In this document: positions 44,463 to 52,094 of the stretch, one piece after another
Layout of the letters: each line of letters opens with the position of its first letter
Position numbering within the stretch: position 1 is the stretch's first letter
Source of the DNA: Streptomyces violaceoruber
Lineage (GTDB): Bacteria; Actinomycetota; Actinomycetes; Streptomycetales; Streptomycetaceae
DNA: 52,094 nucleotides
NCBI GenBank assembly: GCA_000720805.1
Contig: JODI01000064.1
Span: 1-52,094, forward strand
Reading direction: 5' to 3'
The notes under the pieces: model-generated
The model's input: only the letters and a program-made list of their open reading frames with translations
What the model was told of the DNA's origin: nothing
Database searches by the model: none
Position numbers and translations under genes: made by a program

Positions 44463-45279
44463 TCAGCCGATCGGATGCGACCCGTCCCCGAAGTCGATAC
44501 GCCCGAGGCCGGCGCGCGAGACTTTACCGAGCTTCGGGAACACGTTGGCCAGGTGGTGACCCACCGTGCGGGGACTGATCAGCAGCTGTGCACCGATCTC
44601 CCGGTTGGTGAGCCCCCGCGCGGCCAGCCGTGCGACTCTCAGCTCCTGCGGGGTGAGGATGGCCGTGGTGTCCCGGGCCGGTGCGGAGTCGCGGCGCGGG
44701 TGCTGCCCGGTCAGTTCCTGTTCGGTCCGGGTGCGGGCGAGCAGGGGCGCCGCGTCCAGTCGCCGGAAGATCTCCGCGGCTTCGGCCAGCTGGGTCCGGG
44801 CGTCGGTACGGCGACCGGCCCGCCGCAGCCACTCGCCGTACAGCAGGCGCGTGCGGGCGGGGTTGAAGGGCCGCGAGCGGGCTCCGGGAACGTCCAGCGC
44901 GAGCCGGAACTGCTTCTCCGCGTCCGCCCCCTACGCCAGCAGGGCATGGACCATGTGCGTCGCGGAGACCGCCCACGCCGCCTCGGTCCGTCCGGCCCAC
45001 CCCCGCAGCAGTCGCGTCTGTTCCTCGGCCGTCGCCCGCTGCCCTGCCTGGAGGGCAGCCTCGGCGGTGTCCGGCGCGGCGAGCACCGCGATGGGTGGGG
45101 TGGGCCGCGTGGTGTCCCTCCTCGGTCAGGCGGACCAGGTGGTCCAGCGCCTGACGGGCCCGGCCGGCGAACAGCGCCGACATGCCGAGGGTCCACTGCG
45201 CGGCGGCGCTGAGCGCCCGCACACTGCGCGGCACGGATACCTCGAAGACCCGGGCGGCGTGGTCCGCGACAGCCGGCTC
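44463..45279 (-). pseudogene. LuxR family regulator, truncated, frameshifted and with a stop
   Basis: The minus strand reads EPAVADHAARVFEVSV and ALSAAAQWTLGMSALFAGRAR. After a frame change near 45100 it gives APDTAEAALQAGQRATAEE, then WAVSATHMVHALLA followed by TAG (44931-44933), EKQFRLALDVPGARSRPF, and a normal LuxR helix-turn-helix (LTPQELRVARLAARGLTNREIGAQLLISPRTVGHHL). The N-terminal ATPase is absent; a stop codon lies just before the first recognisable residue. Three lesions show this is a dead LAL-type gene. Confidence 0.75.
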
Positions 45280-45405
45280 CTAGCGTCGGGCGTGATCAGT
45301 GCACTCGCGCCCCACCGCAGGAGAAGGACATGGCGACGGCGATCCTGGGTCGGGAGCGACGGCAGGACACCGGCTCAGCTCGTTGTGCATCACTTGGAGC
45401 GAACG

Positions 45406-46233
45406 ATGACAGAACCCAGCACGATCAGCGTGGAGCGGCCGACCTCGGGTATCCGCAAGATCATATTCTCGAACCCGCCGGTGAATCTCGTCGTCGGGGA
45501 GACCGTGTCCCGACTGCTCAAAATCGTCACGGAGCTGAGCGAGGACCCGCAGGTTCACGTGGCCGTCTTCACCAGCAGCACACCCGGCTACTTCTTCAAC
45601 CACTTCGATCTCGACCGGGTTGCCGACTTCGTGCCGTCCGATCCGGAGGCGACGCCGGCGTGGACCGATCTCGTGATACGGCTGTCCACGGCTCCGTTCA
45701 TCAGCATCGCGGCCATCCGGGGCCGCACCCGCGGCGCCGGCAACGAGCTGGCCCTCGCCTGCGACCTGCGCTACGCCAGCCGCGAGAAGGCGTTCTTCGG
45801 CCAGCCCGAGGTCGGCATCGGCATCGTCCCCGGCGGAGGCGGCGCCGAGCGGCTCCCCCGCTCCGTCGGCCGCGACCGCGCGCTGGAGGCGATCCTGACC
45901 AGTGTCGACTACGACGCCGAGGTGGCCGAGCGCTGGGGATGGGTCACCCGAACCCTGCCCGACGCGGAACTCGACGCCTTCGTCGACGCGACGGTCGCCC
46001 GCCTCGCCTCCTTCGACCGCCAGGCCTTGGCGACCGCGAAGGCCATGGTCAACCGGGCGACACTGCCGCCGGACGCCGACCTGGTCGCCGCCTTCGGCGA
46101 GTTCGCGAACACGCTGACGCAGCCGGGATTCGCCGCGCGTGCGGTCGGGCTCGGCGCGCTGGTCGCTGAAAAAGGCCTCGACGTCGAGTACCAGCTGGGC
46201 GAGTACGTCGGTCTGGTCAACGAGACCCTCTGA
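45406..46233 (+). CDS. Enoyl-CoA hydratase/isomerase family protein
   Basis: 275 residues from ATG 45406 with GGAG upstream. The frame is open far upstream, but that part is antisense to the LuxR relic and is not coding. Crotonase fold: oxyanion-hole segments around residues 55-65 (SSTPGYFFNHFDL) and 103-115 (AAIRGRTRGAGNELAL), and GQPEVGIGIVPGGGGAERLPR, which keeps the first Glu position but has Pro/Gly at the second. The reaction on an acyl-CoA cannot be specified. It is divergent from the dead LuxR gene. Confidence 0.85.
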   Translation: MTEPSTISVERPTSGIRKIIFSNPPVNLVVGETVSRLLKIVTELSEDPQVHVAVFTSSTPGYFFNHFDLDRVADFVPSDPEATPAWTDLVIRLSTAPFISIAAIRGRTRGAGNELALACDLRYASREKAFFGQPEVGIGIVPGGGGAERLPRSVGRDRALEAILTSVDYDAEVAERWGWVTRTLPDAELDAFVDATVARLASFDRQALATAKAMVNRATLPPDADLVAAFGEFANTLTQPGFAARAVGLGALVAEKGLDVEYQLGEYVGLVNETL

Positions 46234-46296
46234 TGGCCTTGGCGTAGGGCTCGAGGCATTCGAGACGGAAAGAGACACACCCGAAAAGGGACACAC

Positions 46297-46689
46297 CTAT
46301 CCTCCGCCCGCCCCCGCCCCCGCCCCCGCCCCAGTGGTGGGCGTCGGTGCGGCGGACGCCGTGGCGTGGGTCGTGGCGACCGCCGAGGGCTGCGGGGAAC
46401 GGGGCGTCGGGGAGGGGCTGTGGGTGATCGCCGGCGGGGTCTGGGGCCGGATCGGGGTGTGCTCCTCGCGTTGCGCCATCAGGACGACGCCGATCACCAC
46501 GGCGGCCAGGGCGAGAAGGGTCAGGGCGGCCCGCCGCACCGTGAAGCGGGCGGGCAGCGCACCGGACGGCGGGTCCGCGGGGCGCAGATCCGACAGGCCC
46601 ACGGAGTCGCCCCTGGCCCGCAGGGCGGCCTCCAGCCGGCGTTCCAGGTCCACCGGTTCCAGGCGGAGACCGCCATCGTGTCCGTTCAT
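46297..46689 (-). CDS. Membrane protein paired with the ECF sigma factor
   Basis: 130 residues, ATG overlapping the sigma-factor stop by four bases. There is a short cytoplasmic part (LERRLEAALRARGD), one transmembrane helix (~52-70, TLLALAAVVIGVVLMA), then a Pro/Thr-rich external tail ending in (Gly-Ala)n from a CCCCCG repeat. The gene order and coupling suggest an anti-sigma-like partner. No zinc-binding anti-sigma motif (HxxxCxxC) is present, so this is inference. Confidence 0.7.
   Translation of the reverse strand: MNGHDGGLRLEPVDLERRLEAALRARGDSVGLSDLRPADPPSGALPARFTVRRAALTLLALAAVVIGVVLMAQREEHTPIRPQTPPAITHSPSPTPRSPQPSAVATTHATASAAPTPTTGAGAGAGAGGG
46301..46333. repeat. (CCCCCG)n microsatellite
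   Basis: Four to five units of CCCCCG at the 3' end of the membrane-protein gene encode the GAGAGAGAGG tail. The tract is prone to slippage, and copy-number change would alter the external tail. Confidence 0.7.
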
Positions 46690-47375
46690 CGGGAACCTTC
46701 CAGGCGTTTGCCGAGGGCGTCCAGGGCACGGCTGGCCGTGGACTTGACGGTGCCCCGGGACAGTCCGAGGGTCTCGGCGATCTGGGCCTCGGTGAGGTGG
46801 GACCAGTACCGCAGCACCAGCACCTCGCGCTGGCGTGCGGTGAGGTGGCCGAGCGCTTCGAGCACCTCCCGGTGGTCCTCGTGGAGCAGCACGCGCTCCT
46901 CGGGCGGCGGGGCGTGCTGCTCGCGTTCGGGCACGTGGGCGCGTACGGTCCGGCGGCGCCGGAGCACCGAGCGGGCGCCGTTGACGACGCTGGTCCGCAG
47001 ATACGCCTCCGGGTCCTCCACGCCCGCGAGCCCGCGCCCGTGGCGGCGAAGGAGGGCGATGAAGGCGTCCTGGACGACGTCCTCCGCCGTGGGCAGGTCA
47101 TCCACCAGCAGCAGCGCCAGCCGCACCAGGGAGAGTCGGCGGTGGTGGTAGAGCTGGTCGACGCGGAACTCGCCGAACTCGTCGAAGACCGCGGCCGACC
47201 GGGGCGGGAGGTCCCGGGCCGTCCGGTCCGACCCCGCGCCGGCCAGCAGCCGGTCCCGGGCGACCGACAGCGCGCGCACGGCGGCCCGCAGCCACGGTCG
47301 CGCCCGCCTCTCGCGGGGTGCGGCCGGCGGGTCACCGATCCAGCTCGGGGTGGCCGGGACGGGTGCTGTCGTCAT
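46686..47375 (-). CDS. ECF RNA polymerase sigma factor (SigE family)
   Basis: 229 residues, ATG 47375. Sigma region 2 lies around residues 75-115 (LVRLALLLVDDLPTAEDVVQDAFIALL), with the core-binding DxxQD-type motif. Region 4 lies around 175-222 (LTARQREVLVLRYWSHLTEAQIAETLGLSRGTVKS). The first ~65 residues are a Pro/Arg-rich extension before region 2, longer than in most SigE-type factors. Coupled with the downstream membrane protein, it forms a likely signal-responsive sigma/partner unit. Confidence 0.88.
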   Translation of the reverse strand: MTTAPVPATPSWIGDPPAAPRERRARPWLRAAVRALSVARDRLLAGAGSDRTARDLPPRSAAVFDEFGEFRVDQLYHHRRLSLVRLALLLVDDLPTAEDVVQDAFIALLRRHGRGLAGVEDPEAYLRTSVVNGARSVLRRRRTVRAHVPEREQHAPPPEERVLLHEDHREVLEALGHLTARQREVLVLRYWSHLTEAQIAETLGLSRGTVKSTASRALDALGKRLEGSR

Positions 47376-47494
47376 GGATCTCCTGGACGGGTGGAGCGGG
47401 TCTGTCCGGGGTGGGGCGGGTGTCCTGGACGGCGCGTCGCCCGTCGCCGGCGGCTGCCGGGCCGTCGCCCGGCAGCCGCCGGCGGGTCACCGGA

Positions 47495-47956
47495 TCAGCG
47501 GTGCCGCCGGGCCGGAGCGGGACTGGTCCACACCGTGGGCACGGGCGACGGTTCGGCCTTCGTCGGTACGGGCCTGGTCTCGGCCCTCGTCGGAGAGGGA
47601 ACCGTGCTCGGGCTCGTCCACTGCGTGGGTACGGGCTTCGGCTCGGCGCGCGGGGGTGAAGGGACGGCGCTCGGCTCGGCGCGCGGGGGTGAAGGGACGG
47701 TGCTCGGCTCGGTGCGCGGGGGCGAGGGGACCGGGCTGGGACGCGTCCCCTTCGCCGGGCCGGCCTCCGTCGGCGACGGCACCGGCGTGGGAGTCGTCGA
47801 CTGCGCGGGTGCCGGTGCCGGGTGGGAGCCGCCCGTGCCGGCCTGGGCGGTCATCGCCCCCACGCCGACGGCCAGGACGGCCCCGACGGCGGAGGCCCCC
47901 AGAGCGGTGCGCAGCCGGTGGGCGCGCAGGGATTGCAGGGCGTGACGTGCAGACAT
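47495..47956 (-). CDS. Pro-rich secreted or surface protein with 11-residue repeats
   Basis: 153 residues from ATG 47956 with GAGGAA upstream. The N-terminal signal segment is basic residues (RAHRLRTALG) then a hydrophobic run (ASAVGAVLAVGVGAMTAQA) with a cleavage site near residue 38. The mature part is almost all Pro, Ser, Thr, Glu and Arg, with tandem units like AEPSAVPSPPR. No enzymatic domain is present. It lies upstream of the sigma-factor gene on the same strand with a ~120-base gap. The role is unknown; a wall-spanning linker or a regulated surface protein are possibilities. Confidence 0.6.
   Translation of the reverse strand: MSARHALQSLRAHRLRTALGASAVGAVLAVGVGAMTAQAGTGGSHPAPAPAQSTTPTPVPSPTEAGPAKGTRPSPVPSPPRTEPSTVPSPPRAEPSAVPSPPRAEPKPVPTQWTSPSTVPSPTRAETRPVPTKAEPSPVPTVWTSPAPARRHR
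47638..47736. repeat. 33-bp tandem repeat, three units
   Basis: Three nearly identical 33-base units (starting CGGCTCGG and containing GCGCGGGGG) lie inside the Pro-rich protein gene. Each encodes 11 residues, so changes in copy number keep the frame. Confidence 0.75.
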
Positions 47957-48101
47957 GCCGTTCCTCGAATCGTCGGTGCGGTCGCGGTGAAAAAGGAGGC
48001 CTCCACCCCGACAGACGTCCGACCCACTCCGAGGTTGCGTGTGATCTGGGACACATGGCACCGCCCGCCGACGAGCGGGGCGCTCTGGTCGCACAGAGGG
48101 C

Positions 48102-48135
48102 GTGGGCCGACGCCTCCGGGAAGGCGGCGGCCCAC
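48102..48135 (-). terminator. Hairpin after the arabinofuranosidase gene
   Basis: GTGGGCCGACGCCT and AGGCGGCGGCCCAC pair over 14 bases with one mismatch around a CCGGGA loop. It lies 15 bases beyond the stop codon of the minus-strand GH51 gene. Confidence 0.7.
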
Positions 48136-48149
48136 GCCGCACCGGCCGC

Positions 48150-50639
48150 CTACCTCCGCTGCCGGATCCGCAGGAAGGTGATCGAGTCGGCCGGGAAGGT
48201 GTAGGTGAACCGGTCGGTGACCCCGGTGAAGGTGGACGTCACCGGCGCCACCGCGGTCGAGGTCTCCGTGTTCACCGCGTCCGCCGCGGCGGTCAGCGTG
48301 GTGGCCTCGGCCTTCGACGCGACCTTCGCGCCGCCCAGGTCGATCGCCGTGCGGGCCGCCGAGGACTGGGCGTTGACGACCTTGACGATCAGGTCACCAC
48401 TCTTCTTGTCCTGGGTGACGACCTGCCGGAACGGCTCGGCCGGCTTGTCGTCGGTGAAGCTGTCCCACTCCTCGCCGTCGAGGTAGAGGGTGACCTGGCG
48501 GCCCCGCACCTTGATGTCGATGTCGTAGGCGCGGCCCGTCTCGACGGACCCGGCCTTGGAGATCAGCGTCGACTTGCCGCCGTCCACGGCCTGTTCGACG
48601 GCCGACTGGGTGTTGTTCCAGCCGCCCAGGTTCCACCAGTAGAAGTTGCCGGTGTCCTTGACACCGAAGGCGACGAGGAAGCCCTCCTTGCCGGACTTCT
48701 TGGTGGCCTTCACATGCAGGTCGTAGTCATGCCAGGACGGGTCACCGGCCTGGACCATGGTGTTCTCGGCGGCGGTGTCGGTCTGGACGTACCGGCCGTC
48801 CTGCACGCTCCAGCTGCCGCCGCCGGTGTGCGTCCACTTCGAGGCGTCCTGGGAGAAGTCGTCGGTGAGCAGCGTCTTCCCGTCGGCGCCGGTGACCGAC
48901 ACGTCGTCGTACGCCGCACTCGTCGCCCACGTCGACAGGCCGACGGCCCCGGTGATCGGGCCGAGCAGTGACGGGGTGCCGGTGGCCTCGGAGGGCACCA
49001 CCCGGTCGCCGACGTTGTTCATGAAGAGCTTCTGGACCTCGTAGTTGGCGGAGTTCCAGGCGGCGTGGTTGTTGAACCACACCAGGTCCGGCCGCCACTG
49101 CACGGAGTCCTCGTTGGCGAACAGCGGCGCGTAGGAGGCGAGCTTGACGACATCCGCGTTGCGCTCCAGGCCGGTCATGTACGCGGCTTCGGCGAGGCCG
49201 TTCTTGAAGGCGTTGCCCTGGGAGGCGTACTCGCCGAGGAAGACCTTGGGGCCGTTCCTGTCGTAGGAGTCGTAGCGGTCGTTGTTCTGCAGGAACCACT
49301 GCGGGCTGTTGTAGTAGTGCTCGTCGACCATGCCGACCTCGGCGTCCCGGTTGAGCTTCCAGGCCGTGTCGAAGGTCGGACCGGAGTCGTCCGGGCCGGA
49401 GTTGGAGACGACCGTGATGCCGGGGTACTCGGCCTCGATGGCGGCCCGGAACTGTGTGAAGCGGGCGAAGAACTCCTTGGGGAGGTTCTCCTCGTTGCCG
49501 ACCTCGAGGTGGGTGAGGTGGAAGGGCCTGGGGTGGCCCATCCGCGCCCGCACCTTGCCCCACGTGGAGGTCACCGGGCCGTTGGCGAACTCGATGAGGT
49601 CGAGGGTGTCCTGGATGTGCCGCTTGAGCAGCGCCTCGTCGTCGACGGCCTGGTTCTGCCCGCAGCCGGTCACCAGGGCCGGCACGACGGGCAGCGGCAT
49701 CGCGCCGATGTCCTCGGCGAAGCGGAAGTACTCGTAGTAGCCGAGGCCGTAACTCTGGTTGTATCCCCAGAAGTTGGCGTTCGTCGCCCGCTGCTCGACC
49801 GGGCCGATGGTGTCCTTCCACTGGTAGGAGCGCTTGCGCTGGTATCCGGAGGCCGCGCTGTAGTCCGCCATGGAGCCAGTGTTGACCAGGCAGCCGCCGG
49901 GGAAGCGCACGAAGCCCGGGTGCAGGGCGGCGACCTTCTCGGCGAGATCCTTGCGCAGGCCGTTGGGTTCGTTCCTGTAGGTGTCGCGCGGGAAAAGCGA
50001 GACCATGTCCAGGGCCGCGCCGGCCGAGGAGGCCACGGAGAGCCGGCCGGTGGAGCTGGTGCGGGACGCGGTGAGGGTGGCGGTGTACTTGGCCCAGCCG
50101 CTCTTGCGCACGGCCACCTTGCGGGCGGTGGCCAGGGTGCCGTCGGCGTCCCGCAACGAGACCGTGAGGGCCGTGCCGCCGGTGGCGCGGGCCCAGGCCG
50201 AGAAGTCGTACTTCTTGCCCGCCTCCACGTGGATACCGGTGTTGTAGCCGGCGTTGCTGACGGACGAACCGGCCGCCAGGGCCAGGTAGTTGCGGTTGCG
50301 CTCGTTGAGCCGGCCGTCGTCGTCGACGACCTGCGCGGTGCCGTCGACCGTCCAGGAGGTGAGCGGGGTGTACGAGGTGTTGTCGGCGGTGGAGTACTCG
50401 AAGGACCGGTTCTGCACGAGCTCGGCGTACAGCCCGCCGTCGGCGGCCCGGTTGATGTCCTCGAAGAAGACGCCGTACATCGTGTCGTCGATCTTCGCGC
50501 CCTTGGCCGCGGGGTCGACGGTGATCGCGTAGTCGGTGACGTCCTCGGCGTGGGCGGGTGCCGTGACCAGGCCGGCCGCCACCAGGAAGGCGGTGGCCGT
50601 GAGACCGAGTCTCCAGCGGGTGCGGGTGCTGCGTGACAT
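48150..50639 (-). CDS. Secreted alpha-L-arabinofuranosidase (GH51-type)
   Basis: 829 residues from ATG 50639, with GCGGAG upstream; the longer open frame to 51035 has no signal peptide. The Sec signal is RTRWRLGLTATAFLVAAGLVTAPAHA. The N-terminal part has GVFFEDINRAADGGLYAELVQNRSFE, then a carbohydrate-binding-like insert (~80-215). The catalytic barrel has FVRFPGGCLV, the acid/base Glu in HLEVGNEEN and the nucleophile Glu in KVFLGEYAS. A LamG/DUF1080-like domain (DDFSQDASKW, FYWWNLGGWNN) and the beta-sandwich end follow. It releases arabinose from arabinoxylan-type polymers outside the cell. It is monocistronic, bounded by a terminator. Confidence 0.92.
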   Translation of the reverse strand: MSRSTRTRWRLGLTATAFLVAAGLVTAPAHAEDVTDYAITVDPAAKGAKIDDTMYGVFFEDINRAADGGLYAELVQNRSFEYSTADNTSYTPLTSWTVDGTAQVVDDDGRLNERNRNYLALAAGSSVSNAGYNTGIHVEAGKKYDFSAWARATGGTALTVSLRDADGTLATARKVAVRKSGWAKYTATLTASRTSSTGRLSVASSAGAALDMVSLFPRDTYRNEPNGLRKDLAEKVAALHPGFVRFPGGCLVNTGSMADYSAASGYQRKRSYQWKDTIGPVEQRATNANFWGYNQSYGLGYYEYFRFAEDIGAMPLPVVPALVTGCGQNQAVDDEALLKRHIQDTLDLIEFANGPVTSTWGKVRARMGHPRPFHLTHLEVGNEENLPKEFFARFTQFRAAIEAEYPGITVVSNSGPDDSGPTFDTAWKLNRDAEVGMVDEHYYNSPQWFLQNNDRYDSYDRNGPKVFLGEYASQGNAFKNGLAEAAYMTGLERNADVVKLASYAPLFANEDSVQWRPDLVWFNNHAAWNSANYEVQKLFMNNVGDRVVPSEATGTPSLLGPITGAVGLSTWATSAAYDDVSVTGADGKTLLTDDFSQDASKWTHTGGGSWSVQDGRYVQTDTAAENTMVQAGDPSWHDYDLHVKATKKSGKEGFLVAFGVKDTGNFYWWNLGGWNNTQSAVEQAVDGGKSTLISKAGSVETGRAYDIDIKVRGRQVTLYLDGEEWDSFTDDKPAEPFRQVVTQDKKSGDLIVKVVNAQSSAARTAIDLGGAKVASKAEATTLTAAADAVNTETSTAVAPVTSTFTGVTDRFTYTFPADSITFLRIRQRR

Positions 50640-50796
50640 GGATACTCCGCGGCTCGAATGGGAGGTGCGACTGTTCCGATGGCCTGCTGGTTCGAAATGT
50701 CGGACAATGATCAGCACTTCGAACGGCAAGATAGGGAGGGGGCGGGAAAGCGTCAATGGGGCGTGCAGCAACGGATGGGACGAGGAGCGGGACGCG
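50640..50796. promoter_or_regulatory. Divergent promoter region, GH51 / DUF6314
   Basis: 157 bases between the divergent start codons. TCGAATG...TTCGAAATGTC...ACTTCGAAC elements suggest repeated TTCGAA-like sites that could bind a sugar-responsive regulator, but I cannot assign one. Confidence 0.35.
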
Positions 50797-51240
50797 ATGG
50801 GCGAGTTCTGGCCAGTGCCGGACGCACTGGGATACCTCGCCGGAGGCTGGCGAGTGGAACGCTCGGTGCGTGATCTGGCGAGCGGCGCGGAAGGGGAGTT
50901 CTCCGGGACGACCCTTTTCAGCCCGCTGGACGGCGGCGGGTTGCTGCACCGGGAATCCGGCACGTTCGTATGGCAGGGCGTACCGCGCCCCGCCGAGCGC
51001 ACCCTGCGCTTCCTGCCGGGGAGTACACCGCCCACCGTGGACGTGCGCTTCGCCGACGGCCGCCCCTTCCACGACCTGGACCTGACGAGCGGGCACCATG
51101 TCGCCGACCATCCCTGCTCGGCCGACCTCTACCGCGGTGAGTTCTCCGTCCGGTCCGCGGACCACTGGCGGACGGTGTGGCGGGTGCGCGGCCCCGCCAA
51201 GGATCTCGTACTGACCACGGACTACGTCCGCGAGGGCTGA
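50797..51240 (+). CDS. DUF6314 family protein
   Basis: 147 residues from ATG 50797 with GAGGAG upstream. Features are a start of LGYLAGGWRVERSV, then LLHRESGTFVW, VDVRFADGRPFHDLDL, HPCSADLYRG and WRVRGPAKDLVLTTDY. These match the small DUF6314 beta-barrel family, of unknown function and cytoplasmic by its lack of signal. The 3' end overlaps the convergent phosphatase-like gene by 19 bases. Confidence 0.8.
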   Translation: MGEFWPVPDALGYLAGGWRVERSVRDLASGAEGEFSGTTLFSPLDGGGLLHRESGTFVWQGVPRPAERTLRFLPGSTPPTVDVRFADGRPFHDLDLTSGHHVADHPCSADLYRGEFSVRSADHWRTVWRVRGPAKDLVLTTDYVREG

Positions 51241-51815
51241 GCGGTCACACCGTCGAAGCGGAGGTTCCAGCGCCCGGCCCGGCCGGTGACGGCGGTCGTC
51301 GACAGGGGCCGCACATCGATGTTCCAGTAGGTGGAGGGCGGTGCCTTGAGCACGTGGACCAGGGCGGCGCGGATCACGGAGGGCTCGGCCACGGCGACGA
51401 TCCGGCCGCCCTCCTCGAAGGGCCGGGTGTCGAGCCAGTCGCCGACCCGGGCGATGAAGGCAGCCAGCGACTCACCGCCGTGCGGGATGGCCCGCGGGTC
51501 GGCGAGCCAGGCGTCCACGGCCGCCGGTTCCCGCGCCATCGCCTCGCCGAGCGTCAGTCCCCGCCAGCGCCCCATGTCGCAGTCCCGCAGGGCGAGTTGC
51601 ACGAGCGGCGCATAGCCGAGCGCCTCCCCGGTGACACGGCTGCGCGGGGTCGGCGAGCAGTAACGCAACTCGGCCGCCGCGAGCGGGATCAGGTCATGGG
51701 CGACCCGCTGCACGTCGTCCCATCCGGCCTGGTCCAGCGGACGGTCGTCATCGAAGCGTTCCGCGAGCAGCGGGGAGCTGCGCGCGGCGGCGACGAACGT
51801 GACCCGAAGTGGCAT
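51222..51815 (-). CDS. Histidine phosphatase superfamily protein without the RHG motif
   Basis: 197 residues from ATG 51815. The order of elements fits the phosphoglycerate-mutase-like fold: AERFDDDRPLDQAGW, YCSPTPRSRVTGEALG, LRDCDMGRWRGLTLGEAM, HGGESLAAFIARVGDW and a late VAVAEPSVIRAAL. The first strand, where the catalytic RHG should be, reads FVAAARSSP, so the phosphorylated His is missing; the second catalytic His position is Glu in AEPSV. It is probably a non-catalytic or repurposed member. It is convergent with the DUF6314 gene. Confidence 0.7.
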   Translation of the reverse strand: MPLRVTFVAAARSSPLLAERFDDDRPLDQAGWDDVQRVAHDLIPLAAAELRYCSPTPRSRVTGEALGYAPLVQLALRDCDMGRWRGLTLGEAMAREPAAVDAWLADPRAIPHGGESLAAFIARVGDWLDTRPFEEGGRIVAVAEPSVIRAALVHVLKAPPSTYWNIDVRPLSTTAVTGRAGRWNLRFDGVTAQPSRT

Positions 51816-51884
51816 GCGGCGATGGTGGGCCGCGAAAGTACGCAGGTCAAGAGCTGTTACCCGACAGTGTTGCGGGGCCTGTCG

Positions 51885-52000
51885 CTAGGGCCCTTCTGAT
51901 GGATCTCCGCGGCGTCGCGACGCCCGGCACGCACTCCCCCACTCTCGACTTCGCTCGAGCGGGGGGACCCCCATGCCGCACGGCATCAGAAGGGCCCTAG
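51885..52000. repeat. Palindromic element with 17-bp inverted arms
   Basis: CTAGGGCCCTTCTGATG (51885-51901) and its exact complement (51984-52000) enclose 82 bases. Inside is a second GC-rich palindrome-like segment (CTTCGCTCGAGCGGGGGGACCCCC), a motif I recall as common between Streptomyces genes. Next to a transposase end, it resembles a MITE-like insertion or an IS terminus. Confidence 0.7.
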
Positions 52001-52010
52001 TAGGGCTTTG

Positions 52011-52094
52011 TTAGGTCGTGTCGTAGTGCTGCCATGGGGTGGGTTGTCTGCAGGTGGGGCAGGTGCCGGTCCAGGTGGCCAGCAGGTGCTGTAA
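52011..52094 (-). CDS. Transposase C terminus (cut by window edge)
   Basis: The minus strand from the edge reads LQHLLATWTGTCPTCRQPTPW and ends QHYDTT with a TAA at 52011. The CxxC near the end and the remnant of the same sequence at 36.2 kb suggest a DDE transposase of an element present more than once. The family cannot be fixed from 27 residues. Confidence 0.5.
   Translation of the reverse strand, partial: LQHLLATWTGTCPTCRQPTPWQHYDTT

Noticed and set aside
44566..45405. N-terminal extension of the enoyl-CoA hydratase
   Set aside because: The extra 280 codons are antisense to the LuxR relic. The crotonase fold starts after ATG 45406, which has its own ribosome site.
47638..47736. CRISPR-like array
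   Set aside because: The three units are contiguous without spacers and keep an 11-residue coding repeat in a Pro-rich protein.
48742..51165. 807-codon minus-strand frame overlapping the GH51 gene
   Set aside because: Same strand but different frame from the arabinofuranosidase, with low-complexity Arg/Gly/His sequence and no motif.

Overview
The window is high-GC actinobacterial DNA, almost certainly from a Streptomyces chromosome. Evidence is the very high third-position GC, GTG and TTG starts with GGAGG-type ribosome sites, two large LuxR (LAL) regulators, TetR and AraC regulators, an ECF sigma factor, and many decayed insertion sequences. The combination looks like an accessory, chromosome-arm-like region.

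Layout. 0-9 kb: ordinary accessory enzymes (SDR tail, secreted ScyD-like propeller, TetR + carboxylesterase, DoxX, a broken DUF6083 gene facing a Cys-rich protein, then TetR - aldo/keto reductase - quinone oxidoreductase). Two 107-bp direct repeats (about 94% identical) bracket the last three. 9-10.4 kb: helicase-like and ISAs1 transposase debris. 10.4-18.3 kb: a damaged NRPS/PKS half-cluster, with P450 and a hidden mbtH gene (interrupted by an amber codon) on the minus strand, and a decayed carrier domain, an A-PCP protein (Ser-like code), a truncated type II thioesterase and a KS-ACP-reductase protein on the plus strand. 18.3-19.7 kb: terminator, relic of a second capreomycidine synthase in antisense, and a broken IS701 transposase. 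20.1-36.1 kb: the intact core, namely VioD-like capreomycidine synthase, VioC-like arginine beta-hydroxylase, C-A-PCP, free C domain, MbtH, MFS exporter, class V aminotransferase, A-PCP, 2-hydroxyacid dehydrogenase, C-A-PCP. 36.4-42.6 kb: two divergent LAL regulators. 42.6-45.3 kb: IS5 debris, an AraC regulator and a LuxR pseudogene. 45.4-52.1 kb: enoyl-CoA hydratase, ECF sigma factor with a membrane partner, Pro-rich secreted protein, secreted GH51 arabinofuranosidase, DUF6314 protein, a phosphatase-fold protein without its catalytic His, a palindromic element and a transposase end.

How it fits together (inference). VioC/VioD homologues turn L-Arg into capreomycidine. The NRPS proteins have four A-PCP units, three C domains and no thioesterase or epimerase. 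One unit has a Tyr-like code, one a Ser-like code, one keeps Asp235 and has Glu239 (compatible with a basic residue), and one lacks Asp235. The last is translationally coupled to an aminotransferase and a 2-hydroxyacid dehydrogenase, suggesting a dedicated non-alpha-amino building block. The only release domain is a carboxylic-acid-reductase-type R domain on the AT-less KS-ACP-R protein, which would give an aldehyde or alcohol. The genes expected for viomycin/capreomycin (Dap, beta-Lys and ureidodehydroalanine enzymes, phosphotransferase resistance) are absent, so this reads as an undescribed capreomycidine peptide pathway, possibly partly decayed on its left side.
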